The notes beneath the pieces are model-generated. The model saw only the letters and a list, made by a program, of their open reading frames with translations, made no database searches and was not told the origin of the DNA. A program made the position numbers and the translations under genes. A DNA stretch of 64,000 bases, from NCBI GenBank assembly GCA_943787265.1, contig CALSLT010000015.1, positions 124,001-188,000 of the forward strand, written 5' to 3'. This DNA is from an uncultured Planctomycetaceae bacterium. GTDB taxonomy: Bacteria; Planctomycetota; Planctomycetia; Planctomycetales; Planctomycetaceae. Positions 35,979 through 46,900 of this stretch are shown one piece after another; the first letter of the stretch is position 1; each line of letters starts with the position of its first letter.

Positions 35979-38417
35979 ATGATGAACGATACAAAAACGC
36001 TGGCCGGTATCACGTGGGCGCGGCCGTCGCTGTCAGCCATCGTGTGCCTGGCCGTTTTACTGCAAGCCAGTTTTGCCAGCGCGCAGGGCAACATGCTCAC
36101 CGAACAGGCGGTGCTCAAGTCGATCGTTCACGGGCAGAAGGCTTTGATCGCGCAGCAGGGAGACAACGGTGCCTGGAATTCGTCGGACCGAGTTATCGGC
36201 GTCACAGCGTTAGCCACACTCGCAATGTTGAATTGCGGAATGAGCCCTGACGACGCCCCAGTTCGTAAAGCCTTGGGCTATCTACGATCAATCCAGGAGC
36301 CAGACGACACCTACGAGGTTTCGCTGTTGCTAATGGTCTACGCCGCGGCCAAAGACAAAAACGACAACGGTCGCATGAGAAGGCTTGTCACTCGGCTGGA
36401 GCAGTCACAGAAGTCGTTCGGCCCAATGAAGGGATGCTGGAGCTACTCCACTAGCAAGAATGCAATCATCGATACCGGCGGTGACCACAGCAACGGCCAG
36501 TTCGCTGTACTGGGTTTGTTTGAAGCAGCAATGGCTGGCGTGCCCGTCGAGCGTAAGGTTTGGGAAAGCGCGCGAGACCATTGGGAGCGAGCTCAGAGCG
36601 GCGACGGTGGCTGGGGCTATTCGTCGATCGGAGGAAACGAGAGTACCGGCAGTATGACCGTCGCTGGAATCGCCGTTCAGGTCATGACGTCAGCGATGCT
36701 GCACGACGATGAAAAACTCGACGCAGACGGAAACCCACAGTGCTGCATGAAACCAGAAATCGACGAGTCGCTTGAACGCGGCTTGCGGTGGATGGCCAAT
36801 CACTTTTCAGTGTCCAGGAATCCAGGCGGCGGCGGTTGGAAATATTACTATCTCTACGGACTGGAGAGAGCTGGGCGTCTCAGCGGAAGAAGATTCTTCG
36901 GCGAGAACGACTGGTATCGCTCGGGCGCACGCCAGTTAATCGGAATTCAGAATAAGCGAACGGGACTGTGGGAGCCGGCAGGCAACGCAACGGACACCAA
37001 CACGGCGACCTGCTTCTCGCTGCTGTTTCTCTCCAAAGGTCTTGCTCCTGTTCTGATCAACAAGCTGAAATACGGCCCTGAAGTCGTCAAAAAAGACGAC
37101 CTCGACGATTGGAATCGCCAGCCGAATGATATTCGCAACCTGACAGCTCGACTGACCGGTGCGGAAGACTGGCCGAAACTGATGACTTGGCAGGTGGTCG
37201 ACATCAAACAGGCATCAAAAGATGGGACAGTCGGAGACATTAACCAGGCCCCGGTGCTCTATCTGGCTGGTTCGATCCGCCCCGAATTCGACGACAAGCA
37301 AATCGAAATGTTGCGTGAGTATGTAAACCTCGGCGGTTTCATTCTGGCCGTCAACAATTGCGGAACGGTCGAATTCCGAGACGGCTTCAACGACCTGATT
37401 GAGAAGCTATACCCCAACGGCGAAACCAGCCTGCAGCGACTTACTGCCGAGCATCCGGTCTACCGAACCGAATACTTGCTGGACGCTGACAGCGTCGAAC
37501 TTTGGGGAGCCGAATTCGGTTGCCGCACAGCGATCATGTACGCCCCCGACGATCTGGCCTGCTTGTGGAATCGATGGTTAAAAAGGGAACCTCGCAACAA
37601 CGACGGCAAGCTGATCCGCTCTGCCGAGTTCTCCGGTCGGATCGACCGAGCCATGAAGGTCGGCACCAACATTATCACGTACGCGACGGGACGAGAGCCG
37701 GTCAACAAGCTAAAGCGTCAGGAACTTGCCAACCGCGGCGACGACGAATCCCGAGTCAGCCGCGGACTGGTCCAGATCGCTCAGGTTCGACACACCGGAG
37801 GTTGGGACACGGCACCAACGGCGGCTCGCAACATTCTCACCGCTGTGAACAAAACGGTTGGCCTGACCGCATCCACCGAACCAGCAACAGTCCTGCTGTC
37901 TGACGAGCATTTATTCGATTATTCCATGCTCGTAATGCACGGTCGGAACGGCTTCACAACGACGTCGGCCGAGCGAGAACGATTAAGAGAGTACCTCGCG
38001 CGAGGAAGGTTGCTCATGGCCGATGCCTGCTGCGGCGCGAAGCAGTTCAACGATTCGTTTAGAAAATTCATGGAGGATCTTTACCCAGGACGAAAGCTCG
38101 AACGAATCCCGATCGACCACGAACTCTTCACGAGCGAAGATCTGCACAACCTGCAGAAGGTAGATCGCCGAGTCACCATCACGGCCGAAAATGCCGCTCT
38201 CGAAGGTGGAGTCGTCAACGGGCCTCCGTTTCTGGAAGGCATCAAGGTCGACGGCCGCTACGTCGTGATTTACAGCAAGCACGACATCAGTTGTGCCCTG
38301 GAGCGTCAGGCATCAATCGCCTGCTCCGGCTATGTCACTGACGACGCCGTACGACTGTCCGTCAATATTTTTCTCTACTCAATGCTCCGAAAAGGCGGTC
38401 TGGCGGCACGTCGGTAA
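35979..38417 (+). CDS. Terpene-cyclase/prenyltransferase-like plus DUF4159 protein
   Basis: An 812-aa exported or membrane-anchored protein. The N-terminal hydrophobic segment (LSAIVCLAVLLQASFASAQ) looks like a signal peptide. The next 300 residues are alpha-alpha-toroid repeats of the squalene-hopene cyclase/prenyltransferase type (ALGYLRSIQEPDDTYEVSL, GGWGYSS, GGGGWKYYYLYGLER, TGLWE), but without a DXDD catalytic motif. Two DUF4159-like alpha/beta domains follow (LYLAGSIRPEFDDKQIEML and LREYVNLGGFILAVN; later LREYLARGRLLMADACCG). DUF4159 proteins are thought to sit in gliding/aerotolerance-type membrane complexes in some bacteria. Here the gene stands alone. Start at the first of two adjacent ATG codons. 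Confidence 0.8.
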   Translation: MMNDTKTLAGITWARPSLSAIVCLAVLLQASFASAQGNMLTEQAVLKSIVHGQKALIAQQGDNGAWNSSDRVIGVTALATLAMLNCGMSPDDAPVRKALGYLRSIQEPDDTYEVSLLLMVYAAAKDKNDNGRMRRLVTRLEQSQKSFGPMKGCWSYSTSKNAIIDTGGDHSNGQFAVLGLFEAAMAGVPVERKVWESARDHWERAQSGDGGWGYSSIGGNESTGSMTVAGIAVQVMTSAMLHDDEKLDADGNPQCCMKPEIDESLERGLRWMANHFSVSRNPGGGGWKYYYLYGLERAGRLSGRRFFGENDWYRSGARQLIGIQNKRTGLWEPAGNATDTNTATCFSLLFLSKGLAPVLINKLKYGPEVVKKDDLDDWNRQPNDIRNLTARLTGAEDWPKLMTWQVVDIKQASKDGTVGDINQAPVLYLAGSIRPEFDDKQIEMLREYVNLGGFILAVNNCGTVEFRDGFNDLIEKLYPNGETSLQRLTAEHPVYRTEYLLDADSVELWGAEFGCRTAIMYAPDDLACLWNRWLKREPRNNDGKLIRSAEFSGRIDRAMKVGTNIITYATGREPVNKLKRQELANRGDDESRVSRGLVQIAQVRHTGGWDTAPTAARNILTAVNKTVGLTASTEPATVLLSDEHLFDYSMLVMHGRNGFTTTSAERERLREYLARGRLLMADACCGAKQFNDSFRKFMEDLYPGRKLERIPIDHELFTSEDLHNLQKVDRRVTITAENAALEGGVVNGPPFLEGIKVDGRYVVIYSKHDISCALERQASIACSGYVTDDAVRLSVNIFLYSMLRKGGLAARR

Positions 38418-38554
38418 ATCATCGCAAACGCCAGGAATCGCGCCCGAGATAGTCCATCCTGCGAGCCATCAAGAGCGGTCCTACCGAGAATCCCTGGACT
38501 CTGCTGAACCGGTCCGGCGCCGACAAGAATCTGATTCGTTGTTGAAATGAGACC

Positions 38555-39604
38555 ATGACGATGATGCCAGACGATCTGCCTGAACTTAGAGTTTCAAACG
38601 ACGCTCGCGAAGATGCGGCCGAGCTGCGACGTCGGCTGGAAGAGGATGGGTATCTTTTCTTCCGCCGATTGCTCGATCCCGATCGCCTGTTGAACTTGCG
38701 TCGCGAAATGCTGACAGTCATGCAGGCCGGTGGCTGGTTGATCGAAGGAACGGACCCGGTCGACGGCATCGCCGACCCGGACGCTCGCAGCACGGAAGGC
38801 GATCCTGAATACACCGACGTTTACCATCAGGTTTATCGGTTGCGGTCGTTTCACGACATCGCCCACAGTCGCGAAGTGATCGATGTTCTTGAGCGAGTCC
38901 GCGGTTGCCCGATGATGCCGCAGCCGCAAAAGGTCGCTCGACTGTGGTTTCCGAAATTCACGGAACACACCACGCCGATCCATCAGGACTTCGTCCACTT
39001 TCAGGGCACCCACGACAACCTGACCTGCTGGAGTCCCATCGGAAACTGCCCGCGTGAACTCGGAGGCCTGGCCGTGCTGCGTGGCTCACACAAAGTCGAC
39101 CGGGTGCTGGAGCATCATTTTTCACTCGGCGCCGGCAGTCTTCACGTTAACCCGACTGAGCATGTCGAACTGTCCGACGAATGGCTGACAACGGACTACG
39201 AAGTCGGCGACACGCTGATCTTTCCGGCACTAACCATTCACAAAGCTCTACCCAATGTCACCGAAGACCGGCTGCGAGTCTCCCTCGACAATCGATACCA
39301 GCGGGTTGGCGATCCGATCGCCGAGCATATGCTGAATCCACACCTGGCGTCGATGAGTCCCCTGTCCTGGGAAGATGTCTACAACGACTGGGACAGCGAC
39401 GAGTTTCAGTATTACTGGAAGGAATTTGAGACTCCCGTGCTGCCGAAAATCACCGAGTACCTCGACAAAGCTTTCGACGAAGCGGTCGAACTGGCACGTG
39501 GCGGCGACGAACGAGCGAAACTCCACCTGCGACGTGCGGTCTCAAAAGACTCGAATTCGGAACAGGGGAAGCTCGCCGCAACGGTGCTGTCCACCCTGGA
39601 CTGA
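38555..39604 (+). CDS. Phytanoyl-CoA dioxygenase (PhyH) family oxygenase
   Basis: A 349-aa non-haem iron(II)/2-oxoglutarate-dependent oxygenase. The facial triad is visible as H143-x-D145 (HQDFVHF) and the distal His near 229 (LTIHKALPN), with Arg in RLRVSLDNRYQ for 2-oxoglutarate. A short C-terminal helical tail follows the double-stranded beta-helix core. PhyH members hydroxylate lipids and small molecules; the substrate here cannot be predicted. It stands alone between the DUF4159 gene and lipoamide dehydrogenase. Confidence 0.9.
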   Translation: MTMMPDDLPELRVSNDAREDAAELRRRLEEDGYLFFRRLLDPDRLLNLRREMLTVMQAGGWLIEGTDPVDGIADPDARSTEGDPEYTDVYHQVYRLRSFHDIAHSREVIDVLERVRGCPMMPQPQKVARLWFPKFTEHTTPIHQDFVHFQGTHDNLTCWSPIGNCPRELGGLAVLRGSHKVDRVLEHHFSLGAGSLHVNPTEHVELSDEWLTTDYEVGDTLIFPALTIHKALPNVTEDRLRVSLDNRYQRVGDPIAEHMLNPHLASMSPLSWEDVYNDWDSDEFQYYWKEFETPVLPKITEYLDKAFDEAVELARGGDERAKLHLRRAVSKDSNSEQGKLAATVLSTLD

Positions 39605-39651
39605 TCAGCCACAGAAAACGCCTGGGACGCCGCCTCCGACACCGCCGGAAA

Positions 39652-39674
39652 TCAAACCACTTGAAGTGGTTTGA
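39652..39674. promoter_or_regulatory. 23-bp perfect palindrome after the PhyH gene
   Basis: TCAAACCACTT-G-AAGTGGTTTGA, 11-bp arms around one base, 48 bp downstream of the PhyH stop and 180 bp before lpdA. No T-run follows, so it could be an operator site or a processing hairpin rather than a terminator. Confidence 0.5.
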
Positions 39675-39855
39675 CTACAAATTCGCGTTATTGCGTTGGC
39701 GGTTCGAAGCGGGGGTACAGCCGCCGGTGGAGTTGTCTCTCAACCCGGCCGCCGCTAGCGTGTCATGTTCGTAAATTATCGCGAGTCGAGGCATAATCTC
39801 CTCGCGCACTCAATTTATCCTGAAACGTACGTTTCACGCACAAACGAGAACAAAT

Positions 39856-41274
<1,419 letters not shown>

Positions 41275-41286
41275 TTAAAGATTTGA

Positions 41287-41368
41287 GCCACAGAGGACAC
41301 AGAGATAAACGAGTTGCTGCGAGGAGCCGGCATAACTTTTTCTCTGAGATCTCTGTGCTCTCCGTGGC
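41287..41368. repeat. Inverted copy of a dispersed GCCACAGAG repeat
   Basis: Left arm GCCACAGAGGACACAGAGAT (41287-41306) and right arm ATCTCTGTGCTCTCCGTGGC (41349-41368) are inverted repeats matching at 17 of 20 positions. A related single copy lies at 51153. It sits between lpdA and the PQQ beta-propeller gene and could form a cruciform or RNA hairpin. Confidence 0.65.
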
Positions 41369-41428
41369 AAAATCCTCTGCCTGTTTATCGTCATTCCTGA
41401 ACGAGCTTCAGCCATCAAGGAATCTGAA

Positions 41429-42709
41429 ATGAACTTTCGCCAAGCATGCGTTCTTTCTCTCTGTGCCGTTCTCGTTGGCACCTCACTGGCTCAGGCAGAA
41501 AACTGGCCGAACTGGCGAGGCCCGAAGAATGACGGGATGAGCAGCGAAACGGGATTGCCGATAACGTGGGATGCCGAAAAGAACGTTGCGTGGAAGCTCA
41601 AGCTGCCAGGGTCTGGCGGAGCAACTCCAGCCGTCTGGGGCGATAACGTTTTCCTGACTGCCGTGGTTGGCGAAGAGCTGACTTTGATCTGCGTCGGAAC
41701 TGATGGAAAAATCCGCTGGAGTGAAGTCGTCAGCCGAGGAAACAAAGACGTCCGAGGCGACGAAGGAAACTCAGCGGCCAACTCGCCATCAACCGACGGC
41801 AAGCATGTGTGGGCGATGTTTGCCAACGGTGCCGTTGCATGCTTCACCGTCGACGGAAACAAAGTCTGGTCGCTCGATCTGCCCGATCGATACGGCAAGC
41901 TTGAGATTGCTTTCGGCCTGACATCGACGCCGGTTCTGGATGACGGCCGACTCTACGTTCAGTTGATTCATGGTGTGAATAACGGAGTGGCGAGTAAAGG
42001 GCTGGTTGTCTGCCTAGACGCTGCCTCTGGAAAAGAAATCTGGCAGGCCGAACGATCAACCGACGGCACTAACGAGAACAAGCATTCGTACGCTTCTCCG
42101 ATGATGTACGACCACGGAGGCCTCAAATACCTGGTCACTCACGGAGCCGACTACGTCATTGGACACAGTCTCAAAGACGGCAAAGAAATCTGGAGATGCG
42201 GCAACCTGAACGTCAAATCGAAGTACGACAAGACGCTGCGGTTCGTCTCTTCGCCGTTGTGTGCTGACGGAATGATCGTTGTTCCGACCGCCAAACGAGG
42301 CCCCGTTCGAGTGATTCGTCCCGACGGAAAAGGCGACATTACGTTCGCCAAAGCGTCGCATCTCTGGAGCCACCAGAAGACTCCCGACGTACCGTCACCG
42401 CTGATCCACGACGGGTTGGTTTACCTCTGCATGCAGGACGGAAACCTGTTCTGCCTCGATCAGAAAACCGGCGAGGAATACTACTTCGAAAGAACTCACC
42501 GCCAGCGTCACCGAGCATCCCCCGTTTACGCCGACGGGCACCTCTATCTGACCGCTCGCGACGGATTCGTTTCCGTCGTCAAGACAGGCAAGAAGTTCCA
42601 ACTGGTCGCTCAAAACGAACTCGGAGAAGCCATCGCCGCCTCACCAGCCATCTCAAACGGAACGATCTATCTGCGAACGTTCGATTCGCTCTGGGCAATT
42701 CGAAAATAA
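41429..42709 (+). CDS. Exported PQQ-like beta-propeller repeat protein
   Basis: A 426-aa protein with a signal peptide (MNFRQACVLSLCAVLVGTSL, AQA site). The mature part starts with the NWPNWRGPKNDGMSSETGLP pattern seen in many planctomycete PQQ-repeat proteins, then has repeated blades with WxxxLP or DxxxG-type turns (ENVAWKLKLPGSGGATPAVWG-like, NKVWSLDLPDRYGK, GKEIWQAERS, GKEIWRCGNLN, GEEYYFERTH). There is no dehydrogenase active-site set, so it is probably a periplasmic propeller scaffold or a BamB-like protein rather than a quinoprotein enzyme. Confidence 0.85.
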   Translation: MNFRQACVLSLCAVLVGTSLAQAENWPNWRGPKNDGMSSETGLPITWDAEKNVAWKLKLPGSGGATPAVWGDNVFLTAVVGEELTLICVGTDGKIRWSEVVSRGNKDVRGDEGNSAANSPSTDGKHVWAMFANGAVACFTVDGNKVWSLDLPDRYGKLEIAFGLTSTPVLDDGRLYVQLIHGVNNGVASKGLVVCLDAASGKEIWQAERSTDGTNENKHSYASPMMYDHGGLKYLVTHGADYVIGHSLKDGKEIWRCGNLNVKSKYDKTLRFVSSPLCADGMIVVPTAKRGPVRVIRPDGKGDITFAKASHLWSHQKTPDVPSPLIHDGLVYLCMQDGNLFCLDQKTGEEYYFERTHRQRHRASPVYADGHLYLTARDGFVSVVKTGKKFQLVAQNELGEAIAASPAISNGTIYLRTFDSLWAIRK

Positions 42710-42754
42710 TAGGAGGCATCATGCAGATCCACGCAACGCAAAGGCTTGCCGATT

Positions 42755-43177
42755 ATGAATGAGGCGTCTGGCAACTCATCTGCAATGAAGGCTGAAGATC
42801 TTATTGACGGAACCATTTTCGAAATCGTGCGTGCAGCTGCCGCCGATTCGTCGACACTCAGTTCCGCCCGTGACTTGCACTTTCGCCTTGGAAGTGGCGC
42901 AGTTCTGTACCCAGAAGCTGCAATCCTGTTATGGGAACGAATGGTTTCGCTTCCTCAGGCCGGGCAAATGCGTTGCCATAATCCACGTTTTGGCATTCAC
43001 TTGAATTTTGGCCGCGGACGCTTCTACACAGCAGCAATCTGCTGGGAATGCAACAATATTTCGATATCGTCCAGCGGCATATATTCGTGGCAAATGTTCG
43101 ACGGCCAATCGGTCGCAGCCAAGTCTCTTCTTGCAGACGTTCGGAAATACGCCCCTGAAGCCGACGGGGAATCGTAA
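42755..43177 (+). CDS. Hypothetical protein
   Basis: A 140-aa protein with no family I recognise. Visible features: a helical N-terminal half (EDLIDGTIFEIVRAAAADS), a central Arg/Leu segment (ARDLHFRLGSG), and a C-terminal half with aromatic and Cys residues (HNPRFGIHLNFGRGRFYTAA, then ICWECNN). The lone CWEC knuckle could bind metal. The frame opens at a TTG nine bases earlier, but ATG at 42755 is the more usual start; its upstream signal is weak. It lies 45 bp after the PQQ-repeat gene. Confidence 0.5.
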   Translation: MNEASGNSSAMKAEDLIDGTIFEIVRAAAADSSTLSSARDLHFRLGSGAVLYPEAAILLWERMVSLPQAGQMRCHNPRFGIHLNFGRGRFYTAAICWECNNISISSSGIYSWQMFDGQSVAAKSLLADVRKYAPEADGES

Positions 43178-43428
43178 CGCGTGCAGACGTTGCACAGACT
43201 GCACGAGGTCTGTCTCTACGTTTTCTCCAGAATTGATGTCACAAATCTCGCCTCGGCATCAATATCTTCTGGCTTAATTAGTTGAGCCCTAATCATTGTC
43301 CCGGCAGATCGTCGGAACGATGGGTAATCAACACTTCTATTTCGCGATTTTCTGTTCGGCTGCGCGCACTGTTTGCGCCGAGGTAAGCCTCGACGTATTC
43401 CAGCTGCGGAGTGGCGTTGAACAGTGGG

Positions 43429-43956
43429 ATGAATCTCGTGCCAGACCGACCTTACAAGGCGTTTGAAATTCTTGTCCGGCGACATCATCGGCGGATTCTT
43501 GGTTACGCAACCTCCGTTTCCAGAAACGAAGACGCCGCACGTGATATCGTGCAGGAATCGTTTCTGGTTGCCTGGGAGCGGCTGGACGATTTTGACACGA
43601 GCAAAGACTTCGGGGCATGGGTTCGCGGAATCGTCCGCAACAAATGTCGCGAGTACTCGCGGGCCAACAAACATCTCGTCGTTGCCGACGACGTTCTGGA
43701 AGCCGTCGAGTCTCAGCATCAGCTCTGGGATCAACGCGAAAACGAGACTGATCAATCGGTTTTCACGGCGATGCACAACTGCCTCGGAAAGCTTCCAGAG
43801 CGACTCAGTCAAGCGGTGAACCTGTTCTACCTGCAACGCCTCAGTGGAGCCGAAGTCGCGGAACGAGTCGGGGCTGATGAAGCCGCGATTCGCAAACGGC
43901 TGCAGCGGGCACGCGTCGCACTTGCCGACTGCATTACCAACGCCGTGCAGGCCTGA
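43429..43956 (+). CDS. ECF RNA polymerase sigma factor (planctomycete/verrucomicrobial type)
   Basis: A 175-aa sigma-70 family, extracytoplasmic-function regulator. Region 2 is visible in ILVRRHHRRILGYATSVSRN and DIVQESFLVAWERLDDFD (about 9-48). The charged linker is followed by region 4 (LGKLPERLSQAVNLFYLQR, then GAEVAERVGADEAAIRKRLQRAR, about 118-163), the -35-recognition helix-turn-helix. It fits the Rhodopirellula/Verrucomicrobium-type subfamily. It lies 42 bp upstream of the alpha-2-macroglobulin gene, same strand, so the two are almost certainly one transcript. There is no separate anti-sigma gene; the macroglobulin's cytoplasmic tail is the natural candidate. Confidence 0.9.
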   Translation: MNLVPDRPYKAFEILVRRHHRRILGYATSVSRNEDAARDIVQESFLVAWERLDDFDTSKDFGAWVRGIVRNKCREYSRANKHLVVADDVLEAVESQHQLWDQRENETDQSVFTAMHNCLGKLPERLSQAVNLFYLQRLSGAEVAERVGADEAAIRKRLQRARVALADCITNAVQA

Positions 43957-43998
43957 AGTTGCTTCTCTCTTTACCAAACAATCAGCATGGGGTTTGCC

Positions 43999-46900
43999 AT
44001 GACGACTGAAAATAAAGATCAATCTCCCGAGCCAGGTGAACCAGACAATCTCGCGATTGACGGTTTGCTGCGAGAATACGCCAGGACCGGTGGCCCAGGT
44101 GATGACGAATCATTGATCAAGTCAATCAACAACGCCGTGCAGAGCAGCGTTCCTGTCGTTCAACACGAACGTGACTGGCCGTGGTTGTTCGGTCGACGTT
44201 TCTGGTCGATCGCCGCTTCGATCCTGGTCGTTTGCTCGGTGGCGATCGGTGGCCGGTCGGTGATGATCAACACGGCTCAAGCGGACCCGACCGAAGTCCA
44301 CCTCTTCAGCCGCGGACGTGTTTCTTCCCGGCGAGCCAGCTTCCGTCAGAGTTCTGGTGCGCGACGCTCGCAATCAGAGACCGGTTTCGGGAGCGGAAGT
44401 CCGGCTGTCCGTACTTGGTCCGGACATGCAGAAAGAGCTTGTCACGGCGACAACGAATTCGGACGGCATCGCGGACATCACGGCCGAACTGGACGAGGAC
44501 ATGCCGGACGGCGACTACGAATGGCAGGCGAATGTCAGCGGCAGTACGGGTAAGGCGGAAGCACGGCAGACGGTTTCGGTGACGCGTTCATTCCGCACGA
44601 TGTTGAGCACCGACAAGCCCAAATATCAGCCCGGCCAGATCATTCACATGCGAGCCTTATCGCTGGACACGGACACGCTGCAGCCAGCGACCGGACGATC
44701 CGTTGCATTCGCCGTGCGAGATGCCAAAGGCAACAAGGTGTTCGGCAAATCCGAGGCGACCAGCGATTTCGGAATCGCGGCAGCAGACTTCAAACTGGCG
44801 TCCCAGGTGAACGAAGGCAGCTACACGATCGCCGTCACGATTGGCGACACGACTTCCGAACGCAGCGTCCTCTGTGGAACGCTACATCCTACCGAAGTTC
44901 AAAGTCGGACTTGCAGCTGACCGCGGATACTACGCTCCGCGAGACATCGTCGACGTAACGCTCGATTCAAACTACACGTTCGGGAAACCCGTCCCCCGGT
45001 GCCAAAGTGACGATTCGCGCTGACGAGTTCATCGAAAAATTTCGAACGTTTCGGACCATCCAGGGCACCACGGACGCCGACGGTCAATTCTCGTCGCAGC
45101 TCGCGGTTGAAAGAAGCGTTCGTCGGCCAGCCTCTCAATCAAGGCGATGCGTTTTGTTCGGCTGGTTGCCGAAGTTACCGACGCCACGGGAGAAACTCAG
45201 CAGCAATCGCTGAAGGTCATCGTCACGGAATCTCCGATTCGTATTGAAGTGTTTCCTGAAAGCGGCGAGCTGGTTCAAAACGTCGAAAATCGGATCTATG
45301 TCGTGACGACTCGGCCCGACGGTTCACCATTGCCGGCTGTCGTCGAGACCGGACACGGCACGCCAGATTGAAACGAACGAACTGGGTATCGGAAAGCTCA
45401 AACTCACGCCGACTCGTACCGACATGAAGCTGACGCTGACTGCTCGTGACCCGGGCCACTGGTGCTGAAGGCCGAGCCGTTCGACAGCTGCGAGTTGATG
45501 AGCGTTTGAACGGATTGCTGCTGCGAACCGATCGGGCAGTCTATCGCCAGGGCGAAACTGCAAATCTGGTCGTGCATTCGGCATCGCGAGCCCGCCGAGT
45601 GTTTGTGGATGCCGTGCGAAATGGCCGAACAGTGACGTCGACTTCGATTCAACTTTCCGACCAAACGGGCTCGCACGCCTTTGATTTGCCGACCGATCTG
45701 GCGGGAAGTATCCAGCTTCAGGCATACGCAATTCTCGAAGACGGCGAAATCGTTCGCGACACGAAGCTGATTCAGGTTCACCGAGCAGATCAGTTGCAAA
45801 TCGAAGCAACGCTCGACGCCGAAACTTACAAGCCGGCTGAAAAAGCTTTGATCAACTTCCTCGTCACCTCGAAGAATGGCGATCCCGTCGCCGCAGCTTT
45901 GAGTCTGGCCGCCGTTGACGAAGCCGTATTCGCTCTGAATGACACTCGACCGGGCCTGGAAGAAATGTACTTCCTGGTTCAGGAAGAGATTCTAAAGCCA
46001 CGCTACCAGTTTGTGACTCAGCCGCGTTCGGACTTTGTAACGGTTCAGTCAGAGCGATCGAACGACGGTCTCGAAGAAGCGAACGTGATTCGGTTTTCCG
46101 CGGCTGAAGGAACCAGCGAAGCTGCTCCGGATGCAGCGACGGGGAGTTGCGTTGGCCGAGCGGCAGGAACAACTGCTCGCGTCACGAATCGAAGACTGGC
46201 AGTTCCGAATGAGCCTTCTGGGAGCAGTTCCGTTCTGGTGTTTCGTGATCGTCGCGATGGTGTTGCTGATCTACGCCGTGTCTCGACTTCGGTTCAAGCC
46301 CGCAGCGTCGGTCGATCAAATGAACGCGAAACAGTTTCGGCGAAGCATGCGAGTTTACTTCTGGACGCTCGTTGCGGTGATTGCCGGACTTCCGGTGCTG
46401 GTCTTCACGTTAGCCAGAATGAATGCCGATCGGTCAGCCGCTGTCTGGGCCGGCCTCATTTTCAGCGTTTTGCGGAGTCGCGAGAATTGTCTGGCTGACT
46501 CGCGGAGTGCGACGCCTGCCTCATACACAACTGCATACACCGGCGTTTCGCAGAATCGTCTGTGTGATTCCTGCGATGCTTGTTCTCGCCGTTCTAACAT
46601 TCTTCGGATATTTCGAAGCGTACGAAATGGACGAGTCGGCCGTAGACATTGACGTCCTTCCTTCTCGATTGTTTCTGATCATGGCGATGATGCTGGCTGG
46701 AACGGGCGTCGTTGGATTCCTCCGCAAAACGTTGACTGAACAGCGGTCGGTTTTTGCGAAACTTTGCATCGTTGGGCATCACACAGGCGATGCTGTTTGC
46801 ACCTGTGCTGGTGCTTGGCAGTTTGAACGACGGCCACGAATTAGATCATCCAACTTTGGAGATGGCAAAAAATGAATGGGGAGCTGGCGCGGAGAAAGAC

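Noticed and set aside
43216..44022. 268-codon minus-strand open frame
   Set aside because: Lies antisense to the ECF sigma factor gene, has no family motif, and its composition is that of a shadow frame. The plus-strand frame has clear sigma region 2 and 4 motifs.
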